DNA from: an uncultured Oscillibacter sp.
GTDB taxonomy: Bacteria > Bacillota > Clostridia > Oscillospirales > Oscillospiraceae
Direction of reading: 5' to 3'
DNA length: 42,730 nucleotides
NCBI RefSeq assembly: GCF_900546705.1
Contig: NZ_URDP01000017.1
Location: 1-42,730, forward strand
A program made the position numbers and the translations under genes. This document shows positions 14,813 to 22,498 of the stretch, one piece after another; within the stretch, counting starts at the first letter, position 1, and each line of letters opens with the position of its first letter. The notes under the pieces are model-generated. The model saw only the letters and a list, made by a program, of their open reading frames with translations. It was not told where the DNA came from and searched no databases.

Positions 14813-15312
14813 GGCGCCGCCCCCTCTCCGCTGCGGAGGGTCCAGTTCAGGTCGGTGATCTCCCCGTCCGTGCCGGTGAGGGAGGCGCCGATGCCCCCGT
14901 CCGTCTCAAAAAAGCGGACGCCGCCGGCAGGGACCACCGCCTCTCCGGCATCCTTGTCCAGCTGTGCGCCCTCTTCGGCGAACAGCTCCCGCACATATCC
15001 GTCGTACCAGTAGACCCGGGTCGTGTAGGCGGCGCCGTCAATCTGCTCGGTGAGGAAGAGGGTATCCTCTCCGTCGCCGCCGTCAAAGGCACCCACCCGC
15101 ACGCCCCCCGCTGTGTCCGCCTGGCGGATGCGGGTGGTCAGGTACTGGGCGGCAGTGCGCCAGCCGCAGGACGCGTCGTCCCGCTGCGTCAGGGCACGGT
15201 ATCGCTCCGCCCCTGTCAGCAGCACGGACAGCACGCACACGGCGAACACGCCGAATACCAGCAGCACCGCCAGCCCTTCCATATGATGTTTCAATGGCTT
15301 GTTGTTGATCAT
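14809..15312 (-). CDS. DUF4860-like minor pseudopilin candidate
   Basis: This 167-aa protein has an N-terminus HHMEGLAVLLVFGVF with Glu12 at the +5-equivalent position and a hydrophobic helix (about 13-33). It continues as a soluble domain (AAQYLTTRIRQADTAGG, YTTRVYWYDGYVRELF) that recalls ComGF/GspJ minor pseudopilins. I recall this arrangement as DUF4860 of Firmicutes, but this is unverified. It has no Gly at -1 and overlaps both neighbours by 4 nt (ATGA), so translation is coupled. Confidence 0.66.
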   Translation of the reverse strand: MINNKPLKHHMEGLAVLLVFGVFAVCVLSVLLTGAERYRALTQRDDASCGWRTAAQYLTTRIRQADTAGGVRVGAFDGGDGEDTLFLTEQIDGAAYTTRVYWYDGYVRELFAEEGAQLDKDAGEAVVPAGGVRFFETDGGIGASLTGTDGEITDLNWTLRSGEGAAP

Positions 15313-15629
15313 TTCTCGTTTTCCAGCACCGTGATGTCCGGCATCAGATTGGAGGCAAACACCCGGTAGTCCACCGTGTAACGTTTGTCATCCACCTGCA
15401 CGCCGTAGTGCTCCTCCAGATATGCAAGGTCCGGCGGGTAGATCCCCTCCGCAGCGTAGCAGGCCGCCGACGCCTGGCGCAGCGATTGCTCCAGCCGATC
15501 CCGGCCCTCCGCCTGACGGCCGCTTTCCAGATGGTTCAATGCCGTGAAAAATACCAGCATGCCGGCGGCGAGCACCACCGGTGCCAGCAGCCCGGCCACC
15601 ATGGCGGGCCAGCGTCTCGTCCGTCTCAT
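15309..15629 (-). CDS. Small pseudopilin-like (GspG-like) protein
   Basis: This 106-aa protein has a basic N-terminus, a membrane span at about 10-31, and a helical region ending SAACYAAEGIYPPDLAYLEEHYGV. This pattern (YxxxGxYPxxLxxL) is typical of major pseudopilins and type IV pilins after helix 1. The prepilin motif itself is missing. It starts 4 bp after the PilC-like stop and overlaps the next gene by 4 nt. It may be the structural subunit of this system, judged from position and the YPPDL motif only. Confidence 0.6.
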   Translation of the reverse strand: MRRTRRWPAMVAGLLAPVVLAAGMLVFFTALNHLESGRQAEGRDRLEQSLRQASAACYAAEGIYPPDLAYLEEHYGVQVDDKRYTVDYRVFASNLMPDITVLENEK

Positions 15630-15633
15630 ACGC

Positions 15634-16677
15634 TCACCCGATGGCCGTCATGATGTTCATAAGAGGCAGCATCACCGAAAGCAGAATAACCCCCACCAGC
15701 AGCGATGTCACCAGTACCAGCGACGGCTCCACCTGGCCCACCCGGGCCTCCAGGGCGTACTCGCTCTCCTCGCCCAGACGGCGGGCCACCTCTTCCATGA
15801 CTGCGTCGCCGGTGCCGCTGCGCTGACCCAGTGCCACCAGGCGGCAGCTGGCCGCCGGCAGCACGCCGGATGCTCTCAGCGCCTCGGACAGCTCCTCGCC
15901 CCGCTCCAGCCGGTCCAGGCAGTCCCAGCACCGGGCCTGGGCGGCGGGGATATCCGATTGGAGCTGGCCGGCCAGGTTCAGTGCCTCCTCCAGGGGAAGG
16001 CCGCTGCCAAGGCCCATGGCCAGTGCCTGAGCAAACTGGGCCGTGTGCATCATCCGGGAGAGGCCCTTGTCCCCCCGTGCGCGCCGCCACAGTCCCATGA
16101 CGCCCTGCCGGACGGCAGGCACCGCCGCAAAGGCCCCCAGAAATACCGCGATCACACCCAGCAGCACACACAGCACCGGCAGTGCCCCGTCCAGAGCCCG
16201 GCCCAGGGACAAAAGCCCGCCGGCCACGCCGGTGAGCTGCCCGCCCAGCGAGGCATACACCTCATTGAATACCGGCAGCACCTTGGCAAGCAGAATCACG
16301 ATGACCGCCAGCATCAGCACCAGCATCACTGACGGATACAAAAGGGCGCTGCGCAGCCGCCGGTCCATCCGGCTGCGGCCATCGTAGTACACGGACAGCG
16401 ACCGCAGTGCCTCCTCCGTCCGGCCGGACCGCTCCCCCATCTCCAGAAGTCCGGAGACGTAGGCGGGAAAGCGGCCGGAAGAACCCAGAGCCGCGGCCAG
16501 GGACGCCCCGTCATCCACCTGACGGGCCATCTCCTCCAGCCAGGCGCGGTCGCCTCCGGCGGCCTCCTGGGCCAGCAGCGCCAGGCCGTCCCCCGCCCGC
16601 ACGCCCGCGTGGAGCAGCAGGGAAAGCTCCATGCACAGGCCGGAAATCTGTTCGTTTGTCAATGTTTCACACTTCAT
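15634..16677 (-). CDS. Type II secretion/type IV pilus inner-membrane platform protein (PilC/GspF family)
   Basis: This 347-aa protein has the two-copy T2SSF architecture. The first cytoplasmic helical domain is about 10-105 (LLLHAGVRAGDGLALLA, GRFPAYVSGLLEMGERSG, LSVYYDGRSRMDRRLRSALLYP), followed by membrane segments at about 111-135 and 160-188. The second cytoplasmic copy (FAQALAMGLGSGLPLEEALNLA) precedes a C-terminal membrane helix at about 320-342. It is the platform that couples the ATPase to pilin assembly. It is the first gene of the seven-gene operon, and its start lies only 21 bp after the upstream terminator stem. Confidence 0.88.
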   Translation of the reverse strand: MKCETLTNEQISGLCMELSLLLHAGVRAGDGLALLAQEAAGGDRAWLEEMARQVDDGASLAAALGSSGRFPAYVSGLLEMGERSGRTEEALRSLSVYYDGRSRMDRRLRSALLYPSVMLVLMLAVIVILLAKVLPVFNEVYASLGGQLTGVAGGLLSLGRALDGALPVLCVLLGVIAVFLGAFAAVPAVRQGVMGLWRRARGDKGLSRMMHTAQFAQALAMGLGSGLPLEEALNLAGQLQSDIPAAQARCWDCLDRLERGEELSEALRASGVLPAASCRLVALGQRSGTGDAVMEEVARRLGEESEYALEARVGQVEPSLVLVTSLLVGVILLSVMLPLMNIMTAIG

Positions 16678-16698
16678 GGCAGATCCTCAATATCCAAA

Positions 16699-16732
16699 AA
16701 ATGGGCTTGCAGATAAACCGCAAGCCCATTTT
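16699..16732 (-). terminator. Terminator of the transglutaminase-like gene
   Basis: A 12-bp stem AAATGGGCTTGC (16699-16710) pairs with 16720-16731. On minus the stem is followed by TTTTTTGG, a strong U-run. It lies 38 bp beyond the transglutaminase stop and directly in front of the PilC-like gene. Confidence 0.9.
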
Positions 16733-16756
16733 AAACCAATCCCGTCCGTTCGTAAA
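16728..16756 (-). promoter_or_regulatory. Candidate promoter of the pilus-like operon, overlapping the terminator
   Basis: On minus -35 TTTACG (16756-16751), 17-bp spacer and -10 TAAAAT (16733-16728). The -10 runs into the terminator stem, so transcripts would begin inside the hairpin and lack its 5' arm. No other promoter fits between the terminator and the PilC-like ATG at 16677. Confidence 0.45.
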
Positions 16757-16769
16757 GACAAAATCCGTT

Positions 16770-17822
16770 TTAATAGAAGTATTTGGCCGTATAGTTCTTG
16801 CCGTCGCCGATGTACTGCATAATGGCCGCGCTCTGGCGTCCGCTGGATGCGAAAGTGGGGTCCATCCGCTGCCAGGAGGTGCCGTCAAAATAAATGGCAC
16901 CGTTGATCCATCCTGTCTCGTCGGACCAGACGCTGATCCAGGCGTGGTAGGCGCTGCCGGCGTAGCCCACCACCAGCTTGCAGGGGACGCCCTGGCTGCG
17001 GAGCATGCCGGTCATCAAGGAGGCGTAGTCAAAGCAGATGCCTTTCCTGCTGGCCAGAACAGAATCCAGCACCGGCAGGTAGCCGCTTTGCACCGTGGCC
17101 GCCAGCTGCTTGTCGTAGGTCAGGTTTTTGACCACGTAGTCGTACACCGCCTGCACCTTCTGCAGCGGGTCCGTCATCCCGGCGGTGAGCTCCTTGGCCT
17201 TGGCTACCGTTTTGGGGGCGTTTTCATAGTCCACGTACTGGTTGGGCCGCAGGAACGGGGCAAATTCATCCGTCATAGACGCGGTAAAACTTGCAGAGAG
17301 CACCGTGGCGTACTTGGAGCCGGAGGTGTTCTCATAGACGATCACCTGGTAGCTGCCGTTTCCGTCGGACAGGGGGAAAGTCTCCCAGGTGCCGGCATCA
17401 ATATTATAGGTATAGGTGGTGGTGGGGCCCTTCACCTGGGCCTTGAGGCGCTTGGCCGTGGAGGCCGTATACTTGACCATCACATAGCCGTCTTTCGTGT
17501 TGGAGTAGTCAATGACCGCCTTGCTGTTTTCCTTGGCGGCGGTACCGGATGCCTCGGGCACCAGCATGGTATCCAGTGCGGGAGCCCCGGCCAGGGCCAC
17601 CGCCTCGTCGGCCAGTTCCACCTCTTCCAGAGGCGTCACATCCACGTAGGCCTCCTCCGGCGCCACTTCCTCGGTCTGGACCTCCTCCAGCTCGGTGCCC
17701 TGGGAATCCTCCTGGGGCTCCGTCGTCCCGCTCTGGCCGCAGCCGCTGAGCAGGCACGCCGCCAGCAACAGCGGCAGCATATGCTTCAAAATCATCCGCA
17801 AATCGGATCTTCCTTTCTTCAT
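16770..17822 (-). CDS. Secreted transglutaminase-like lipoprotein
   Basis: This 350-aa protein has a signal peptide with a lipobox (LLSGC, Cys28), an acidic linker (about 31-75), an all-beta region at about 100-185, and a C-terminal transglutaminase-like domain. Its catalytic triad is visible as Cys263 (KGICFDYA), His293 (YHAWI) and Asp321 (MDPTFA). Such surface enzymes act as cysteine peptidases or crosslinkers; the substrate is unknown. The ATG at 17822 is used here. A TTG at 17801 has a better placed AAAGGAAG and a third choice is ATG 17795; all keep the lipobox. It diverges from the BTAD regulator. Confidence 0.86.
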   Translation of the reverse strand: MKKGRSDLRMILKHMLPLLLAACLLSGCGQSGTTEPQEDSQGTELEEVQTEEVAPEEAYVDVTPLEEVELADEAVALAGAPALDTMLVPEASGTAAKENSKAVIDYSNTKDGYVMVKYTASTAKRLKAQVKGPTTTYTYNIDAGTWETFPLSDGNGSYQVIVYENTSGSKYATVLSASFTASMTDEFAPFLRPNQYVDYENAPKTVAKAKELTAGMTDPLQKVQAVYDYVVKNLTYDKQLAATVQSGYLPVLDSVLASRKGICFDYASLMTGMLRSQGVPCKLVVGYAGSAYHAWISVWSDETGWINGAIYFDGTSWQRMDPTFASSGRQSAAIMQYIGDGKNYTAKYFY

Positions 17823-17852
17823 GCACTCGCGGGAATATACTTCCGCAGTTTC

Positions 17853-17858
17853 AGTATA
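17853..17858 (-). promoter_or_regulatory. -10 element of the transglutaminase gene
   Basis: On minus a TATACT -10 is preceded 17 bp upstream by a poor -35 (TTCCAA). The weak -35 would fit an activated promoter; the activator could be the divergent BTAD regulator, which is inference only. Confidence 0.5.
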
Positions 17859-17949
17859 GCAGGTTTTCCGTAATTTTGGAAGTATTTTTTTGTAAAACGC
17901 TTTCTTTTTGTATAAAATTATGTATCTATCCACTTTTGCTTGCAATGTT

Positions 17950-17979
17950 TTGGCAAGTGTGCTATGTTGTACATATATA
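17950..17979 (+). promoter_or_regulatory. Candidate promoter of the BTAD regulator
   Basis: -35 TTGGCA (17950-17955), 18-bp spacer and -10 TATATA (17974-17979). An inverted repeat CTTGC (17939-17943) / GCAAG (17953-17957) spans the -35 and could be an operator. Confidence 0.5.
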
Positions 17980-18027
17980 GTGGCTATTTTCTGCGCAGGA
18001 AGGACAAAGGAAGGGGGGTGCTGTCAA

Positions 18028-19227
18028 ATGTCGGAAAATGTCCTTGAAGTACGGATGTTTGGCAATTTTTCTGTCCGCAAGGGAGAACAAGAAATCAACG
18101 ACAGCGACAATCGCTCCCGGAAAGTATGGCTGCTGCTGGCCTACATGATCTACTGCCGGAGCCGCTCCATCACCCAGGACGAGCTGGTGGGCCTCTTGTG
18201 GAGTGACGGCGAGAGCAGCTCCAATCCCCTCAATGCCCTCAAGACCATGTTTCATCGGGTGCGAACCTCCCTCAACCAACTGGATGGTGCCGCCGGGCAC
18301 ACGCTGATTATCCGCCGGGAGGGAAACTACGCCTGGAATCCGGACGTGCCCTTTTTCTTCGACGTTGACGAGTTCGAGCGGCTGTGCCGGGCCGGTGCCG
18401 TGGCAGAGGACGAAAAACAGCGCCTGACAGCCTACCAGCAGGCACTGGCTCTCTACAACGGAGACTTTCTGCAAAAGCTCTCCGGTGAGGCATGGGTCAT
18501 CCCCATTTCCGCCTATTTCCACAATCTCTATATCCACACCCTGCTGGAGACGCTGGCGCTTCTGGAAGCCCGGGAGCAGATGGAGCCCGCCGTGGAACTG
18601 TGCCGCAGCGCCGTCGTCATTGAACCCTATAACGAGCTGATCTACCAGCACCTGATGCGGGATCTGCTGGCCCTGGGAGAGCAGCGGGAAGCCATCTCCA
18701 TTTACGAGGAGATGAGTCAGCTGCTGTTCGACAACTTCGGCATCATGCCCGCCGACGAATCCCGGGCACTGTACCGGGAGGCCGTCCGCACCGTCAATGA
18801 CCGGGCCGTTTCCATGGGCACACTGCGGGAACAGCTGCGGGAGCCCGACGGAGCCAGCGGCGCCCTCTTCTGCGACTACGACTTTTTCAAGGTCATCTAC
18901 CACGCTGAGGCCCGGGCCGTGGCCCGCAGCGGAGACGCGGTGCACATCTGCCTGCTCTCCGTCACCGACGATGCCGGCGAAGAGCTGGCAAAGCGCAGCC
19001 TGGACCGGTGCATGGAAAACCTTCAGGAGCTCATCCGCAGCAGCCTCCGTCGGGGGGACATCGCCGCCCGGTGCAGCGTGTCCCAGTACATCCTGATGCT
19101 GCCGCAGGCCAACTACGAAAACAGCTGCAAAGTCTGCGAGCGCATCGTTCGGGCTTTCTTCCGCCAGTATCCCCACTCCCCCGCCAAGCTCCACTACACC
19201 GTGCAGCCGCTGGAACCAAATGTATAA
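18028..19227 (+). CDS. BTAD/SARP-type transcriptional regulator with degenerate GGDEF-like C-terminus
   Basis: This 399-aa protein has an OmpR-type winged helix at about 5-105 (LEVRMFGNFSVRKG; RKVWLLLAYMIYC; ITQDELVGLLW; NALKTMFHRVRTSL) and a bacterial transcriptional activation domain at about 110-258 with TPR-like helices. A third domain (about 275-399) resembles a diguanylate cyclase, with RRGDIAARCS then YILMLPQANYENSCKVCERI, but SVSQY stands where GGDEF should be, so catalysis is not expected. The ATG at 18028 has AAGGGGGG upstream; the longer frame upstream lacks a ribosome binding site. Targets are unknown; the divergent transglutaminase gene is a plausible one. Confidence 0.86.
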   Translation: MSENVLEVRMFGNFSVRKGEQEINDSDNRSRKVWLLLAYMIYCRSRSITQDELVGLLWSDGESSSNPLNALKTMFHRVRTSLNQLDGAAGHTLIIRREGNYAWNPDVPFFFDVDEFERLCRAGAVAEDEKQRLTAYQQALALYNGDFLQKLSGEAWVIPISAYFHNLYIHTLLETLALLEAREQMEPAVELCRSAVVIEPYNELIYQHLMRDLLALGEQREAISIYEEMSQLLFDNFGIMPADESRALYREAVRTVNDRAVSMGTLREQLREPDGASGALFCDYDFFKVIYHAEARAVARSGDAVHICLLSVTDDAGEELAKRSLDRCMENLQELIRSSLRRGDIAARCSVSQYILMLPQANYENSCKVCERIVRAFFRQYPHSPAKLHYTVQPLEPNV

Positions 19228-19228
19228 T

Positions 19229-19260
19229 AAAAACCCCCGGCCAGGCCGGGGGTTTTTTAT
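19229..19260 (+). terminator. Terminator of the BTAD regulator gene
   Basis: AAAACCCCCGGCC-A-GGCCGGGGGTTTTTT forms a very strong GC stem with a T6 tail, 2 bp after the stop codon. The A-run on the left would also allow termination from the other strand. Confidence 0.95.
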
Positions 19261-19358
19261 TATAGGTCCGCAAAGCTTTTTACTGCCAGTCTTCCCGTTG
19301 TACAAGGCAGGTCCGCCTGCCGCAAATGCTCTCGCCGCCAACACGGGGCGAACACAAT

Positions 19359-19730
19359 TCAAGCCCCGGCCCTCCACGCCAGGCCCAGATCCCGTCCCTG
19401 TCGGAACACCCAGGCCGTGGACAGGAAGAACAAGGCCGTCAGGCCGTAGCCAAACAGGATTCCCGTCCAGAGGCGCCGGAGGTTGCGGCTTTCATAGGTA
19501 GTGCAAAGCTGCACCAGCCCGTCTGCAATCAGCGGCACCAACATGCTGCCCGCCAGCGCCGCAGACGGATGCCACAGCCACCAGCTGCCCACTGCCGTCA
19601 AAATCCCCACCAGCTCGCCGGTACAGCGGGCGCACAACGGCAACTGTTTTCCGTGCAGGAAAAACGACCGCTCCGGCCTGCAGTGGCAGCCGAAGATGAT
19701 CGGCAGCCATTTGTATGCCCAGTCCCGCAC
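19359..19730 (-). CDS. DUF2085 membrane protein
   Basis: This 123-aa protein shows the DUF2085 signature near its N-terminus, CHCRPERSFFLHGKQLPLCARCTGELVG, with paired Cys residues likely to bind metal. Two to three hydrophobic helices follow (about 38-55, 57-72 and 88-110). The function is unknown. The start is GTG at 19730, one base after the stop of the upstream zinc-ribbon gene, so translation is probably coupled. A small GC hairpin at 19306-19321 lies downstream with a weak U-tract. Confidence 0.85.
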   Translation of the reverse strand: MRDWAYKWLPIIFGCHCRPERSFFLHGKQLPLCARCTGELVGILTAVGSWWLWHPSAALAGSMLVPLIADGLVQLCTTYESRNLRRLWTGILFGYGLTALFFLSTAWVFRQGRDLGLAWRAGA

Positions 19731-19731
19731 C

Positions 19732-20028
19732 TCAGCTGATCACCGCCGAGCTGATGCCGATAGCAAAAGCCAGCACATAGAACAAAACATACAACCCCAC
19801 GGATACCAGCGCGCCGATGCCCGCCGCCTTGGCCGTCCGGGGTTTGGTGTCCTTCCACACCAGGAACAAAATAAGCCCCGCCAGAGGGATGCAGCAGCCC
19901 AGAAGTCCCCACAAAAAACCGCCCTCATCCGGCGGGGCCGTGGGCTCCGTTCTCTGCTGTGCGCCGCACTTGGGACAAGTGAGTGCATACTCATTGATCT
20001 CCGCTCCGCAGTTTCTGCAATAGGCCAT
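19732..20028 (-). CDS. Zinc-ribbon membrane protein (hypothetical)
   Basis: This 98-aa protein has an N-terminal zinc ribbon (CRNCGAEINEYALTCPKCG, about residues 4-22), a short polar linker and two hydrophobic helices (about 38-58 and 70-95). The design is common in Firmicutes and has no assigned function. The ATG at 20028 is preceded by AAGGGAGG. It is paired with the DUF2085 gene. Confidence 0.82.
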   Translation of the reverse strand: MAYCRNCGAEINEYALTCPKCGAQQRTEPTAPPDEGGFLWGLLGCCIPLAGLILFLVWKDTKPRTAKAAGIGALVSVGLYVLFYVLAFAIGISSAVIS

Positions 20029-20139
20029 CGCTCTCAGCCTCCCTTTTCTTGTTTCTATGTAATCCGGTCCACCGTCAATCTTGCAGGTTTGCCAATCCAA
20101 TTGCCGAACATCCGTCCGGCCACTGATTTCCGGTGAACA

Positions 20140-20175
20140 AACGGCCCCCGGCGGGATTGCGCCGGGGGCCGTTGA
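20140..20175 (-). terminator. Terminator of nfnAB
   Basis: A GC-rich stem AACGGCCCCCGGCG (from 20140) pairs with the segment ending at 20173. Minus transcripts end TTTGTTC. It lies 17 bp beyond the nfnB stop. Confidence 0.85.
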
Positions 20176-20190
20176 TACGATCCTGTTTGC

Positions 20191-21585
20191 TTATTCCTTC
20201 TTGCTCAGCGCCTCGTCAATGGCACGGGCAGCCGTCTTGCCGGCGCCCATGGCCAGGATGACAGTAGCAGCGCCGGTGACGGCGTCGCCGCCGGCATACA
20301 CGTGGTCCTTGGAGGTCAGGCCATCCTCGTTGACCACGATGCCGCCCTTCTTGTTGATCTCCAGGCCGCGGGTGGTGGACTTGATCAGGGGGTTGGGGCT
20401 GGTGCCCAGGGCCATGATGACGCAGTCCACATCCAGATCAAACTCGCTGCCGGGAATCTCGATGGGCCGCCGACGGCCGGAGGCGTCGGGCTCGCCCAGC
20501 TCCATTCTGATGCAACGGATCTTGTTGACGTTGTCGTCCTCGTCGGCGAAGATCTCCACGGGGTTGTTGAGGGTCTTGAAGATGATGCCCTCTTCCTCCG
20601 CGTGCTCCACTTCCTCGCGGCGGGCGGGAAGCTCCTCCATGCCGCGGCGGTAAACAATGTAGACCTCCGCGCCCAGACGCTTGGCGCAGCGGGCCGCATC
20701 CATGGCCACGTTGCCGCCGCCCACGACAGCCACCTTCTTGGGATGGATGATGGGGGTATCGGAGTCGGGCTTATAGGCCTTCATCAGGTTGATTCGGGTG
20801 AGGAACTCGTTGGCGGAAAGCACGCCCTTGTAGTTGACGCCGGGGATGTTCATGAACATGGGAAGGCCCGCACCGGAGCCGATAAACACCGCCTCGAAGC
20901 CCATCTCGTCCATCAGCTCATCCACCGTGATGGTGCGGCCCACCACCGTGTCGGTCATGATCTTCACGCCGAAGTACTCCAGACGGGACACTTCCTTCTG
21001 CACGATGGCCTTGGGCAGACGGAACTCGGGAATGCCGTACACCAGCACGCCGCCGGCCAGGTGCAGCGCCTCGAACACGGTGACGTCGTATCCCTTACGG
21101 GCCAGGTCGCCGGCGCAGGTCAGACCCGCAGGGCCGGAGCCAACCACCGCCACGCGGTGGCCGTTCTTCTCGGGCAGAGCGGGCGCGCCGCCCTGGTGAC
21201 CGTGGGCGTTGTGATAGTCCGCCACAAACCGCTCCAGACGGCCGATGCCCACCGGCTCGCCCTTGATGCCCCGGACGCACTGGCCCTCGCACTGGTTCTC
21301 CTGGGGGCAGACGCGGCCGCAGATGGCAGGAAGGCTGTTGGTGGAGGTGATGATGCCGTAGGCCTCATCGAACTTCCCCTCGGCCACCTTGGAGATGAAC
21401 TGGGGGATATGTACATTCACCGGGCAGCCGCCCACGCACTTGGGATTCTTGCAGTTGAGGCAGCGCTTGGCCTCGTCAATAGCCATCTCCGCGGTGTAGC
21501 CCAGCGCCACCTCGTCAAAGTTCTTGTTGCGGACATTGGGCTCCTGAGAGGGCATGGGATTTTTCACTAAAGACATATTGGCCAT
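20191..21585 (-). CDS. nfnB: NfnB / GltD-like large subunit of NADH-dependent ferredoxin:NADP+ oxidoreductase
   Basis: This 464-aa flavoprotein has an N-terminal ferredoxin-like domain with Cys42, 45, 50 and 54 (CLNCKNPKCVGGC) and Cys89, 93, 99 and 103 for two [4Fe-4S] clusters. A FAD GxGxxG motif (VVGSGPAGLTCAGD) and an NADP-binding motif (VVGGGNVAMDAARCA) follow, with a C-terminal GGDAVTGAATVILAMGAG FAD segment. It is often annotated as glutamate synthase small chain. Adjacency to nfnA and the absence of gltB identify it as NfnB, which uses reduced ferredoxin plus NADH to reduce NADP+ by electron bifurcation. It starts 2 bp after the nfnA stop. Confidence 0.92.
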   Translation of the reverse strand: MANMSLVKNPMPSQEPNVRNKNFDEVALGYTAEMAIDEAKRCLNCKNPKCVGGCPVNVHIPQFISKVAEGKFDEAYGIITSTNSLPAICGRVCPQENQCEGQCVRGIKGEPVGIGRLERFVADYHNAHGHQGGAPALPEKNGHRVAVVGSGPAGLTCAGDLARKGYDVTVFEALHLAGGVLVYGIPEFRLPKAIVQKEVSRLEYFGVKIMTDTVVGRTITVDELMDEMGFEAVFIGSGAGLPMFMNIPGVNYKGVLSANEFLTRINLMKAYKPDSDTPIIHPKKVAVVGGGNVAMDAARCAKRLGAEVYIVYRRGMEELPARREEVEHAEEEGIIFKTLNNPVEIFADEDDNVNKIRCIRMELGEPDASGRRRPIEIPGSEFDLDVDCVIMALGTSPNPLIKSTTRGLEINKKGGIVVNEDGLTSKDHVYAGGDAVTGAATVILAMGAGKTAARAIDEALSKKE

Positions 21586-21587
21586 GA

Positions 21588-22430
21588 TTACTGGGCCTCC
21601 TTCTTGAACAGGTTGCAGGTCTCCTCGTGCTTGTGCATCTCGAACTCGTGATACATCTGGTTGCGCTTGACCGCCAGATCCCAGTCCACCTTGTGGCCGT
21701 CAAAGTCAGGGCCGTCCACGCAGGCGAACTTCATCTCGCCGCCCACACTCAGACGGCAGCCGCCGCACATGCCGGTGCCGTCGATCATGATGGGGCTCAT
21801 GGACACAGTGGTGGGAATGCCGTAGGGCTCGGTGGTCTTGGAGACAAACTTCATCATGACCATGGGGCCGATGGCGAACACCTCATCATACTGGTTGCCC
21901 GCCTCAATCAGCTCCTTGAGGGCGTCGGTAACCAGGCCCTTCTGGCCGTAGGAACCGTCGTCGGTGCACACCTTCAGCACGCTGCTGGCAGCGCGGAACT
22001 GATCTTCCAGGATCACCAGATCCTTGTTCTTGAAGCCGATGACCGCGTGGACCTCGGCGCCGGAGTCGTGGAACTTCTTGAGCACGGGATAGGCAATAGC
22101 ACAGCCCACGCCGCCGCCGACCACGCACACCTTCTTCTTGCCCTCGGTCTCGGTGGCCTTGCCCAGGGGGCCCACAAAGTCCTGCAGGCAGTCGCCCTCG
22201 TTGAGGTGGCTGAGCTTTTCCGTGGTGGCACCCACGGTCTGGACAATAATGGTCACCGTGCCCTTTTCGGGATTGTAATCATTGATGGTAATGGGAATCC
22301 GCTCGCCGTTTTCGTCCACCCGCAGAATAATGAACTGGCCGGGCTGCGCCTTCTTGGCAATCAGAGGGGCCTCGATCTCATACCGGGTAACAGTGGGGCG
22401 GAGTGCCTCTTTTCTCACGATACGATACAT
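21588..22430 (-). CDS. nfnA: NfnA / ferredoxin:NADP+ oxidoreductase small subunit
   Basis: This 280-aa protein has a FAD-binding beta barrel (about 1-98; PGQFIILRVDENGERIPITI), an NAD-binding Rossmann domain (VCVVGGGVGCAIAYPVLKKF) and a C-terminal [2Fe-2S] motif CGGC...C (GMCGGCRLSVGGEMKFACVDGP). It is homologous to PyrK and sulfide dehydrogenase small subunits. With NfnB directly downstream it forms the bifurcating transhydrogenase. The ATG at 22430 has AAGGGAAAGAAGG upstream. Confidence 0.92.
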   Translation of the reverse strand: MYRIVRKEALRPTVTRYEIEAPLIAKKAQPGQFIILRVDENGERIPITINDYNPEKGTVTIIVQTVGATTEKLSHLNEGDCLQDFVGPLGKATETEGKKKVCVVGGGVGCAIAYPVLKKFHDSGAEVHAVIGFKNKDLVILEDQFRAASSVLKVCTDDGSYGQKGLVTDALKELIEAGNQYDEVFAIGPMVMMKFVSKTTEPYGIPTTVSMSPIMIDGTGMCGGCRLSVGGEMKFACVDGPDFDGHKVDWDLAVKRNQMYHEFEMHKHEETCNLFKKEAQ

Positions 22431-22498
22431 ATTGTTCCTTCTTTCCCTTATGTCTGAATTTTAGACGCCGGCATGTGCCGGGTCTTCGATGCGACACA

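Noticed and set aside
19306..19321. GGCAGG-TCCG-CCTGCC hairpin as terminator of the DUF2085 gene
   Set aside because: The 6-bp stem lies 37 bp beyond the stop and has only a weak U-tract (TTGTAC), so it is mentioned with the gene but not listed as a terminator.
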